In this document: positions 9,621-17,383 of the stretch, piece after piece
How the letters are laid out: each line of letters begins with the position of its first letter
Position numbering within the stretch: the first letter of the stretch is position 1
Origin: JBCCQH01 sp039024435
Lineage (GTDB): Bacteria; Bacteroidota; Bacteroidia; J057; JADKCL01
DNA length: 64,000 nt
Direction of reading: 5' to 3'
NCBI GenBank assembly: GCA_039024435.1
Contig: JBCCQH010000015.1
Span: 21,542 to 85,541 of the forward strand
Position numbers and translations under genes: made by a program
Notes under the pieces: generated by a model
What the model was told of the DNA's origin: nothing
The model's input: only the letters and a program-made list of their open reading frames with translations
Databases searched by the model: none

Positions 9621-9813
9621 GGGGAAGCAATTCAAAAAATCTATACGAAAGTCCACAAGAAAAATACGAATAATTTTTTCTGAAAAATATATTTCTCTAA
9701 AAATGCCTTCACAAACTCCAAATGCGATTTTAAGCCATTTATCCCGATCCAATTTTTCAAAAAAATCCTGAAAAATATCAAAATTTGTATTTCCTTACCG
9801 CTCCTCGTCTTGG

Positions 9814-9821
9814 TATGTTTG
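9814..9821 (+). promoter_or_regulatory. -7 box 12 nt before a GTG start
   Basis: TATGTTTG, an exact TAnnTTTG match, begins 12 nt before the GTG at 9826. With transcription normally starting a few bases after the box, the mRNA would begin at or next to the start codon. A TTTG at 9784-9787 is 26 nt upstream, further than the usual -33 spacing, so the -33 element is unsure. Confidence 0.55.
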
Positions 9822-9825
9822 TTAC

Positions 9826-10947
9826 GTGGAACTGAAACAAAACATACTCCGCTCGACGCATTCGTTGCCGACCGCCATCTGGTGCTGCCTCACGCTACTC
9901 CTGATCACCCCAGTGGTGCTTCCGGCCCAAACCATGCAACCCGGCGATGCAAACAGCAACGGCCTGTGCAGCCAGGTCGATGTACTGTACATTGGCCTGA
10001 CTTACGGCGCTCAGGGCCCCCCCCGGGGCAACCCCAGTTTCCAGTGGAATCCGCCCCAGCAATATACCCCCTGGAACCTCACAACCAGTGATTTTGTCAA
10101 TTATGCCCACAGTGATTGTGATGGCAATGGCACAGTCGATTCGCTGGACGTACTGGCCGTGGAGCAGAACTTCGGGATCTCCAACAATCCCTTCATCAAC
10201 CTGGACTCAGTCAACAACATCGCCCCCCCCGGAGCACCGAGTATCTCCCTGCAGTTCCCCGTCGATACCACCGTGGTCAGCGGGACCACTACCCTCATCA
10301 CCGATTTGGTGCTGGGCACCATGGCGAATCCGGTCGACAGCATCCACGGCATCGCCTTCACCCTCACCTACGACTGGAACATTGTCGATACGGTTCTGGT
10401 CAATTTGCACGGCGGCTGGCTCACCAATCCAGCGGGCATTTCCCTGCGCCGATATTGGGTGGAAGATTCTGTCGGCATCATTCACGGCGTCATTACCAAC
10501 ACCGACAATCAAAATCGAGCCGGTTACGGCTCCATCGGGGCCATCGGCATCGTGATGGACGACAACATCCGCTTGGCCGGAAACTACGATTTGCCCATCG
10601 ACATCACTTTTGTGCGCACCATGACCGGATCGGGAAACGGCGTGGAGATCCATCCCGAATCGACGAATCTCACCGTTATCACCACCGTCGCCAATGATCC
10701 GATTGAACCCGAAAAAGTTATCATTTACCCAAACCCAAGCACCGGAAGCCTGCGCATATCGGCGCCGCATTTGAGCCCGGGAACCGTCCGACTGTTTCGC
10801 TATTCGGGACAGCTCGTCCGGGAATTTTCCGCCGCTCCGATTCACAACCGCCGCCTCGATCTGGACCGAGTCCTCGCCGGGGTCTACTTGCTGGAATTCG
10901 AGACCGCACGCGGCATCCTCCGCAAGAAACTTTTGCTTCTTCCCTAG
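9826..10947 (+). CDS. Secreted protein with dockerin-like repeats and T9SS type A sorting domain
   Basis: 373 aa, starting with GTG; no ATG precedes the signal peptide ('IWCCLTLLLITPVVLPAQ'), and the upstream -7 box fits this start. Residues 41-61 ('DANSNG.C...D', 'LYIGLTYG') and 97-117 ('DCDGNGTVDSLDVLAVEQNFG') are a pair of calcium-loop/F-hand units like a type I dockerin. They are split by about 36 residues of Pro/Gln-rich sequence. Residues 125-285 look like a cohesin or Ig-like beta sandwich. Residues 299-373 are a T9SS type A sorting domain ('VIIYPNPSTGSLRI', 'GVYLLEF', basic end). The likely fate is export and surface attachment. A binding partner is not evident in the window. Confidence 0.82.
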   Translation: MELKQNILRSTHSLPTAIWCCLTLLLITPVVLPAQTMQPGDANSNGLCSQVDVLYIGLTYGAQGPPRGNPSFQWNPPQQYTPWNLTTSDFVNYAHSDCDGNGTVDSLDVLAVEQNFGISNNPFINLDSVNNIAPPGAPSISLQFPVDTTVVSGTTTLITDLVLGTMANPVDSIHGIAFTLTYDWNIVDTVLVNLHGGWLTNPAGISLRRYWVEDSVGIIHGVITNTDNQNRAGYGSIGAIGIVMDDNIRLAGNYDLPIDITFVRTMTGSGNGVEIHPESTNLTVITTVANDPIEPEKVIIYPNPSTGSLRISAPHLSPGTVRLFRYSGQLVREFSAAPIHNRRLDLDRVLAGVYLLEFETARGILRKKLLLLP

Positions 10948-11125
10948 TGGAGCTTCAGCCCACTATCCAAATGATCATAAAAGTGTTTTGCCTTGAATTG
11001 CTCCTTGAGCAACGTTCTTTTGACCACTGCGATGATATATCACGCTTTGATGAATTCAAGACGGCCGCGGCGCTTGAGCTGGCGCGGTTCCGTCTACCTC
11101 CAAGCACAGCCTTTACAAAAGCACT

Positions 11126-12520
11126 ATGACTAAGAAATTATCCATTCTCTTCCTACTCTTCGCTTTGACCAGTACCGCGGTCTTTGCCCAGAACTGTCAG
11201 GCCCTCTTCTCAACCCAGCCCACGACATTTGCTACAACCTGGCAATTCACCGACATGTCCACAAGCAATCCGGGCAATCCTCCGGTGAGCAATTGGTTCT
11301 GGGATTTTGGCGACGGCAACACCTCCAACCAGCAAAATCCCACCCACACCTACAATACCCCCGGGGCATTTCTGGTGTGCCTCACGATCACGGCCGGCAA
11401 CTGTACTTCGGTCTATTGTGATACTGCCGGATATGCCGTTGGGCCGAACTGCTCGGTAACCGGGACCGGTTCGGTTTCGGGAAATACGGTCAGTTTCGGC
11501 ACCACTACCCAATCTTCGGGCACGCCGGTCAGCTACGCCTGGGACTTTGGCGACGGCAACTCCACCAATGTAACCACGTCCACCGTCTCCCACACCTACG
11601 CCAGCAATGGCTTCTACAACGCCACGGTAACTGTGACCTTCTCCGATACCTGTACGGCCTCCGATAACCTTCCGGTCCAGATCGGCCCGCCCCCCAGTAC
11701 TTGCAACGCGGTATTTACCAGTTCGAGCTCGGGTTCTACGGTGAACTTCTCCGACAACTCCACCGCCAGCAGTGCGATTCTGACCTGGACCTGGGACTTT
11801 GGCGACGGCAGCGCTCCGGTGACGACGACTTCGGGCACCACCTCCCACACCTACAGTGGCAATGGCCCCTACCTGGCGTGCTTGAGCATCTTCACGATTG
11901 ATTCCTGCACCAGCAGCTATTGCGACACGGTCACCACCGGCGGCAGCAACAGCCCTTGCCAGGCCGGATTCATCCACTACCCGGACACGACTGGTCAGTA
12001 CACCATCATCGCCATCAACACGACCCAGGGCCAAAACGTCTCTTACTTCTGGGACTTCGGCGACGGGAACACCTCCACTAACCCCTACCCGATCCACCAG
12101 TACGCCGGGGCGGGAACGTACAACATCTGCCTGACGGTGGTCGATAGCCTACCCTCTTCGGTCTGCACCTCGGTCTTCTGCGACAGTGTGACCGTCACCC
12201 AAAAGATCAATGCCCCCTTTACCTTTGCCGTTCTCAATGGCGCCTCCAATGTCGAGCCCGCCACCCGCACCGAATTCAAGCTCTGGCCGAACCCCGCGCA
12301 CAACCAGGTCAACCTGAGCTTCGAACTCACCCAAGCCACCGAGGTCGGCGTGCAACTCATGGACCTCCAAGGGCGAGCCGTACGGACATTCGCTTCGCAG
12401 GAAATGGCGGCCGGGGCCCAACAACTTGAAATGTCTACGGACGGACTGTCATCCAGCCTCTACCTGATGCAAGTCCGCATGGGCGATAAAATTGTCGTGA
12501 AGAAACTGTTGATCGACTGA
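11126..12520 (+). CDS. Secreted protein with four PKD domains and T9SS type A sorting domain
   Basis: 464 aa with a clear signal peptide ('MTKKLSILFLLFALTSTAVFAQ'). Four PKD domains follow in tandem, each with the hallmark 'W.WDFGDGN' or 'WDFGDGS' (about residues 55, 138, 226 and 311), each preceded by a Cys and ending in 'C....YCD' pairs likely to form disulfides. The C-terminal 75 residues are a type A T9SS sorting domain ('KLWPNPAHNQVNLSF', 'QLMDLQGRAVRTF', 'SSLYLMQVRMGDK', ending 'KKLLID'). Export and outer-surface display are inferred from this. No catalytic domain is present. A strong terminator follows at 12587. It is preceded by 178 bp with no gene. Confidence 0.9.
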   Translation: MTKKLSILFLLFALTSTAVFAQNCQALFSTQPTTFATTWQFTDMSTSNPGNPPVSNWFWDFGDGNTSNQQNPTHTYNTPGAFLVCLTITAGNCTSVYCDTAGYAVGPNCSVTGTGSVSGNTVSFGTTTQSSGTPVSYAWDFGDGNSTNVTTSTVSHTYASNGFYNATVTVTFSDTCTASDNLPVQIGPPPSTCNAVFTSSSSGSTVNFSDNSTASSAILTWTWDFGDGSAPVTTTSGTTSHTYSGNGPYLACLSIFTIDSCTSSYCDTVTTGGSNSPCQAGFIHYPDTTGQYTIIAINTTQGQNVSYFWDFGDGNTSTNPYPIHQYAGAGTYNICLTVVDSLPSSVCTSVFCDSVTVTQKINAPFTFAVLNGASNVEPATRTEFKLWPNPAHNQVNLSFELTQATEVGVQLMDLQGRAVRTFASQEMAAGAQQLEMSTDGLSSSLYLMQVRMGDKIVVKKLLID

Positions 12521-12586
12521 TTTTGATGTACACCAACCAACGCACCGAACCGGGTCAATGACCCAAATTTCAGAATCAGTTTCCAA

Positions 12587-12630
12587 GGGCGCCGAACTTC
12601 TCCCCCCCGGAAGGCTCGGCGCCCTCGTTT
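12587..12630 (+). terminator. Rho-independent terminator after the PKD-repeat gene
   Basis: A perfect 9-bp stem, GGGCGCCGA (12587-12595) with TCGGCGCCC (12616-12624), can be extended inward by CTTC/GAAG pairing. It is followed by TCGTTTT. It lies 67 bp past the stop at 12520. Confidence 0.75.
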
Positions 12631-12659
12631 TATCGCTACACCCAATTGTCAATTCCTCC

Positions 12660-12925
12660 GCCACAGGTGGTTCAAATTGATAAATTTGCCGGCGCCTGCG
12701 GCAAAATTGGGGTTTGGGATCGCATTTTGTTCATCGTAGGTTGCGTGTTCCGAATGCGGAAATCGATAATCAAGCAATTGGATATTTTCAAGGGAAAATC
12801 CTTATAGCCGCACGGCGTGCCGCGCGGCTACGATTCCCGGGTTGTAGTGACGCTTTGAGTGACTTGCTCATCGCTGTTTGCGCGTCCGGAACGCGCCCAT
12901 TGGAAATCGAGCAATTGGAAATTCA
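12660..12925 (-). repeat. Dispersed intergenic repeat, copy A
   Basis: Most of the gap between the convergent genes ending at 12520 and 12928. Read on the minus strand it contains, in order, a GCGCGTT/ACGCGC hairpin, 'CAAACAGCGATGA', 'CACTACAACCC', 'ATCGTAGCCGC', a GCGGCACGCCGTGC palindrome, 'AGGATTTTCC', and 'ATCCAATTGCTTGAT'. The same order is found at 25015-25225 and 33895-34245. No ORF is preserved across copies. An AAATTTATCAATTTGAAC module is shared only with copy C. Confidence 0.7.
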
Positions 12926-12927
12926 CC

Positions 12928-14379
12928 TCACGCCTGTTTTTGCAACCGGTCCAGCCATTGGTCAAACCCGAAAAATTCGCCGTCACGCACCCGATAGGTG
13001 GAGTGACTCAACTGCTCTAGCTCCGAAGCGGCATCCGCTACCGCCGCCTCGACATTGTAAGCCTGCTTATTGAGCGCCTTGAGGACAGCGAGGATCTGCA
13101 TCCAGCGGGGACTGAGCTTGGTCTTCAGCTTTTTGCTGTAATAATGCTTTATAAGACACTGGTGGCGAATGTCGGCGGTGACCAAATCGTGCCGGTCGAC
13201 CGCAATCATGATCTCCAAGATCCGCCGCCCTACACCCCATCCCGGACTTTCCCGGCGCGAAACCTTACACTCGAGGTAGCGGGCCGAAGCTTCGCGCAAG
13301 TTGCCGCGCTGGAAATCCACCGCAATCTGGTACAGATCGATCCGATCATTGATCTCCGAACTCGTCCAGCCCTCCAATGCCCCACGCAGCGTAGCCATGT
13401 GCTCCTCCGCCCGTTCCCGCTTGCTTTGCCGCAAGGCCAGCAGCAGTTGCATTTCCATAATCAAAAGCCGGTCCACCGCCTTCTCCGGCACCGTTACCAG
13501 GGCAATTTCCAAGATCTCCGGCACCTCGGCAATCCGGCCTTCATTCAATAGAGTACACGCCAGAAACGCCAGCATGCGACTAGAAGCCGTCGCCGACAAA
13601 ACGTCCCGGCTGGCCACGATGTCCTTCCAGAGCGCAGGTGCTTCTTGGGAAGCAGAACGGGCCTGGAAATTGAGTATGCGACAAGCCAACTGGACCCGCC
13701 GGGACAGGCTGGGCAGCGCCAACGCTTCCAAATCCAAAATCAAAGCGTGCAAACTCGCCGAAGAAGGCGGCTCCCAGATGCTCATGCCCTCGATCATCGC
13801 CCGCTCTGCCCGCATCAAGACCTTGTCCAGCCGGGCGTACAGCTCAATCGATTGGCTGATCTCACGCATGTAACTGCGGCTTTTGCGCCCCCGCCAATAT
13901 TCTTGCTTGATGCGGAGAATCTCGACCAGTTCGGCAAATAATTCGTGCTTTAAAGCCCGTTTCTCGATGATATCGAGATAAATGCCCACCTTCTCCGATT
14001 TGCTTTTCCGGGTGAGAATCTGGACCTGCAAGATGCGCTTGCGCACGTTGACCTGCGTGCGCTCAATCTCCGGAATTCCGTCCGCCTCCGGCCACATAAA
14101 TGCGTCCAGCAGCATCATCTCGTGCAGAATGTTGATGAGGCGAGTGGTCAGATTCGAGATTTCTGAGGGGCGAAAATATTCCCGCACCGAGTGGGTAATC
14201 TCAACTTCAGTACGGTAGTCAATGCCCCGAACCAGCAAATCAAGGAGTTGTTTCGGTTTGGCTGTCGGCAATTGGTATACCAAGTTTAAGTACTGTTGCA
14301 AGTTATCGATCTCCTTAGGTGGAAGTGCCTTTAAATAATCGATGATATAAGCCAGGTTTGAAGAATTCGCACTGATCAT
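12928..14379 (-). CDS. Helical-repeat protein of unknown function (copy 2)
   Basis: 483 aa, start ATG at 14379. No signal peptide or transmembrane segment. Predicted to be nearly all helix, with many Arg/Leu/Glu-rich heptads and TPR-like units ('LLALRQSKRERAEEHMATLRGAL', 'IDLYQIAVDFQRGNLREASARYLECK'). Length and texture match the protein at 8214-9620, and both occur in this window without operon partners. The N-terminus ('YIIDYLKALPPKEIDNLQQYL') resembles the start of the other protein's first helix pair only loosely. Function unknown; a scaffold or protein-interaction role is the most that can be inferred. Its 3' end faces repeat copy A. Confidence 0.78.
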   Translation of the reverse strand: MISANSSNLAYIIDYLKALPPKEIDNLQQYLNLVYQLPTAKPKQLLDLLVRGIDYRTEVEITHSVREYFRPSEISNLTTRLINILHEMMLLDAFMWPEADGIPEIERTQVNVRKRILQVQILTRKSKSEKVGIYLDIIEKRALKHELFAELVEILRIKQEYWRGRKSRSYMREISQSIELYARLDKVLMRAERAMIEGMSIWEPPSSASLHALILDLEALALPSLSRRVQLACRILNFQARSASQEAPALWKDIVASRDVLSATASSRMLAFLACTLLNEGRIAEVPEILEIALVTVPEKAVDRLLIMEMQLLLALRQSKRERAEEHMATLRGALEGWTSSEINDRIDLYQIAVDFQRGNLREASARYLECKVSRRESPGWGVGRRILEIMIAVDRHDLVTADIRHQCLIKHYYSKKLKTKLSPRWMQILAVLKALNKQAYNVEAAVADAASELEQLSHSTYRVRDGEFFGFDQWLDRLQKQA

Positions 14380-14545
14380 GCAAATCGGTTTTTTTGTTAG
14401 GGAATAAAATCCGAAAAAATGAGATGGCTAAGGGAGATTCAACGAAACCAAGTTAAGGAAACTTAGGGGTACTGCCAAATGCCCTTCGTTTCCCGGATCG
14501 ACGCCGGTCCCAAAGGAGCTAAGATTGCGGTAAAAAGTGAAGAGG

Positions 14546-16024
14546 CTACTGAACCTGCATCTTGACTTTGCGGCCGGGCAGGTCATCGAAAAAAGCCGTC
14601 CCCGGATCGGCCCCTTCCGCACTCACCAGCCAAAGGAGGGGACAGCGGGAACTGACCGTCGGTGGAGGCGCGTAAGCATCGGTGAAGTAGACGATGGCAT
14701 CGGGATGGTAGGTGGAATTCGCGTAGGCAATCGGCGGCGTAAAATTGGTTCCACCCCGGCCGGTGATCTCGGTCGGCGCCCTCCCCTTGTAGAGGTAGGA
14801 CGCGTGAATGTCCGCATCGCATTCCACCACCATCACTTCGGACCCCCGCTTGTAGATGTGGTAGATTTCGGCAAAAAAGGCCCGCAATTCCTCATCGCCG
14901 ACCGAGCCCGAAGTATCGATGGCCACCAGGAGTTTTTGCCGCCGCCGAACTTTGATCCCCGGGGTGGTGCCGTAGCGGCGAGAAGGCCGGCGAATCGTAT
15001 TTTTGAGGTAGGTCTTCGCGCTGGTCGCGGCAAACATCCGCAGCACCCGCTTCCAATTGACCACTGGACGGCGCGACTGCTCAAAGTCGGCGAGGTAGCC
15101 CCGCAGCCCGGCCGGCAGTTTGCCCCAGGACTCGCGGTCCTTCATCTTTGAAAGGGTGTTTTCGATGGACTGATCCACCATCTGCTCCACCAAATCCCGG
15201 ATCGAAGCGGGCAATTCTTCCAGCTCCTTCCACAGCGCGTGGCTGTCCTGCCAGGAATTGCCTTCCCCCATCAGCTTCTTCAAATTGTCCTCGCTGATCG
15301 GCTTATCGGTTTTGGGAGCGCTGCCGTCATCCTGGCCCGGCGCACTGCTCTCTGAATCCGTTCCCGCGTCCTCATCCGCCGGCAAACGCTCGGAATTCGG
15401 GTTTGGGGTGGGCGTTTGTGGCCGCGACGAACCGTCTTGCTTGCCCGGTTCCCCCGATTGGGTGGAAGGCTTGCCCTGGTTCTTTCCCTCGTGGGCGGGA
15501 TTGCCGTCCGACGAAGCGTCGCCGTTACCGGGCTTCTCTCCGTGCAGCTGCTGGTACAGCGACAGCAACTTCTCGTAGTAGTAATCGGCGTGCATTTCCG
15601 GCGCCAGTTGGAGCTCGGGAAACAATTGCAGGTGGACGTGGTCTTCGGGCAGTTGCGTCGTGAGGATGTATTGGTTCACCACCAAATCACAGGCGATGTT
15701 GAAAAGCTTGGCATTGGTAAATTCCCGGGCGCGAAAGATGTGCTTGAACACAACGTGCAGAATCTCGTGCTTCACCAAACCGTACTGCAATTTATCCGTA
15801 GTGAGTACCCGGCGCCAAAACAGCGGATTGACGTGGAGCTTAATTCCATTGCCCGCGGTCCCGATGGCCAGCGTGGGCACCCCGCGGTGGATTTCGCGGG
15901 CGACTCCCTGAAAGAAATGTCCGTAAAATGGCTCGGTCATCATCAACCGAATGCAAGCATTGGTGACCTCTTTGTCGATCTCTTCGGTGGTGACGTGTTC
16001 TATGCGAATCCCATCGTCCATCAC
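14546..16024 (-). CDS. DUF2201 putative metallopeptidase/VWA-like protein
   Basis: 492 aa. The N-terminal 160 residues match the DUF2201_N putative metallopeptidase fold, with a zinc-type HEILH motif at 86-90 ('KHEILHVVFKHIF'). Residues about 165-245 are a low-complexity Gly/Ser/Pro/Asp linker. The C-terminal 200 residues are a VWA-like domain: 'LLVAIDTSGSVGDEEL' (MIDAS-type DxSxS), 'GGTNFTPPIAYA', and 'AIVYFTDAYAP'. Its start overlaps the stop of the upstream MoxR ATPase by 4 nt (ATGA type), so the two are translationally coupled. MoxR-VWA pairs are known to assemble or remodel target complexes; the target here is unknown. All HExxH residues are present. Confidence 0.85.
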   Translation of the reverse strand: MMDDGIRIEHVTTEEIDKEVTNACIRLMMTEPFYGHFFQGVAREIHRGVPTLAIGTAGNGIKLHVNPLFWRRVLTTDKLQYGLVKHEILHVVFKHIFRAREFTNAKLFNIACDLVVNQYILTTQLPEDHVHLQLFPELQLAPEMHADYYYEKLLSLYQQLHGEKPGNGDASSDGNPAHEGKNQGKPSTQSGEPGKQDGSSRPQTPTPNPNSERLPADEDAGTDSESSAPGQDDGSAPKTDKPISEDNLKKLMGEGNSWQDSHALWKELEELPASIRDLVEQMVDQSIENTLSKMKDRESWGKLPAGLRGYLADFEQSRRPVVNWKRVLRMFAATSAKTYLKNTIRRPSRRYGTTPGIKVRRRQKLLVAIDTSGSVGDEELRAFFAEIYHIYKRGSEVMVVECDADIHASYLYKGRAPTEITGRGGTNFTPPIAYANSTYHPDAIVYFTDAYAPPPTVSSRCPLLWLVSAEGADPGTAFFDDLPGRKVKMQVQ

Positions 16025-17160
16025 TCGCTCCAGGAACCGGTAGCCGACAACAGTAGGCGCCCCAATTCTGGGTGGCGCACAATCCGCACCGCCGAATCAT
16101 TGCGCGAAGCTGAGAGTTCACGCAGCGTGTTCATCCGGATATCATTGGGAAGGAAATCGATCATCAGGAACTGCGCGAGGTTGTTCACCTGCGCATCGGT
16201 GAGGAGGCGATTGCTCACGGTCAGATAGTTGACCAGACGTGTGCAAATCACCGAAATGATGTCCACCCGCTTGGTTTCACCCACCACCTGATCCTTTACC
16301 GGTCCGTAAACTTCCCGCTCAAAATCGGTGGCATTCATGATTTCCTCGGGCGTAATCAGGCGCGAAAGCCGGTTTGAGACAAATGACATGAAGGCGGTCA
16401 CCGTCGTGGAATCCAGACAGGAATCGGCCAGCATTTTCACCAGGCCCATTTCTGTTCGGAGGTTGGGAATCGCCTGAATGCTTTCGAAAAATTGCACCAA
16501 GGTCCGGGGCGTGGTCCGCTCCTGGGAGATGGTTTCCGGGTACGACAAGACAAAGTTAATGCCCCGCGGGTCCACCGCATGCTTCTCCGCCCAGAAAGCC
16601 CAGCGCTTCACATCAAATACCATTGTGACGTGCATCATCCGGGTGATCATCGCGAAGTCCATCGGCGTGACCGAGTAATCCCCTCCATCCGGATTGGCGG
16701 TCAAGATGATGTGCCATCCCTTGGGAATCGCCCAGGACACCAACGCGTAATTCTGCATCAATTGCATGATCCCGCGCAGGATGCGGTCATCGGCCCGATT
16801 TACGTCATCGATGAGCAAAATGCCCGGCCCTTCTTCACGCGGCGCCCAATCCGGCGGCGCAAAATGCGTGGTGCGGCTGCCATCGCTCTCCTGAACGATC
16901 TGCGGCATACCCACCAAGTCGCCCATTTCTTCGAACTGCGCCGGTGCGATGTAGGCCCACTTGCAACCGCGCTCCTGTGCGACCTGCTCCACAAGCTGGG
17001 TTTTCCCGATACCGTGAGCCCCCCAGATGCACACCGGAGTCTTGGGACGGCCTTGCCCCTCCGCCGCCTCGTTGGCGTCGAGGGTATGGTGCAAGAACTG
17101 TGCGACTTCACCGCTGTCGCACTTCGTGCCGTAATAGATGTAATTGTGATCCTGAGACAT
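16021..17160 (-). CDS. MoxR-type AAA+ ATPase
   Basis: 379 aa from the ATG at 17160; the frame is open for another 95 codons upstream but that part is unlike a protein, and the ATG begins the conserved region. Walker A is 'GAHGIGKT' (47-54), Walker B 'GILLIDDVNRAD' (113-124), and sensor 1 lies near 'HIILTANPDGGDY'. 'MTMVFDVKRW'-like helices and a C-terminal lid follow. The ATPase is coupled to the DUF2201 VWA protein through a 4-nt overlap, which is the standard MoxR-VWA layout. It probably acts as a chaperone-like motor with that partner in the cytoplasm. A TATTTTCG box upstream suggests its own promoter in the divergent gap with the gene at 17384. Confidence 0.87.
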   Translation of the reverse strand: MSQDHNYIYYGTKCDSGEVAQFLHHTLDANEAAEGQGRPKTPVCIWGAHGIGKTQLVEQVAQERGCKWAYIAPAQFEEMGDLVGMPQIVQESDGSRTTHFAPPDWAPREEGPGILLIDDVNRADDRILRGIMQLMQNYALVSWAIPKGWHIILTANPDGGDYSVTPMDFAMITRMMHVTMVFDVKRWAFWAEKHAVDPRGINFVLSYPETISQERTTPRTLVQFFESIQAIPNLRTEMGLVKMLADSCLDSTTVTAFMSFVSNRLSRLITPEEIMNATDFEREVYGPVKDQVVGETKRVDIISVICTRLVNYLTVSNRLLTDAQVNNLAQFLMIDFLPNDIRMNTLRELSASRNDSAVRIVRHPELGRLLLSATGSWSE

Positions 17161-17370
17161 GAACCTAAAGAAATTGCGACTACGAAAATAGGAAAGTTCA
17201 CTCTGAAATGAAGCACCGGATGGACGCATTTTTCGCGATTGGCTTTCTCCGCCGCTTCCGGCGACAAACCCGGATTTCGCAGTTGGCGATGTAGCCGCCA
17301 GGACAGTAGGCCATTTGACCCGGGGAACAAAAGCCGCCGACCTCCTTGGGTCCATTGGCCGGAAATCTTT

Positions 17371-17378
17371 TATATTTA
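17371..17378 (+). promoter_or_regulatory. -7-like box 13 nt before the DUF2723 gene
   Basis: TATATTTA, one mismatch to TAnnTTTG, begins 13 nt before the ATG at 17384. A TTG lies 22 nt upstream of the box (17346-17348), within the usual -33 spacing. The mRNA would start at or beside the start codon. Confidence 0.5.
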
Positions 17379-17383
17379 CCGGC

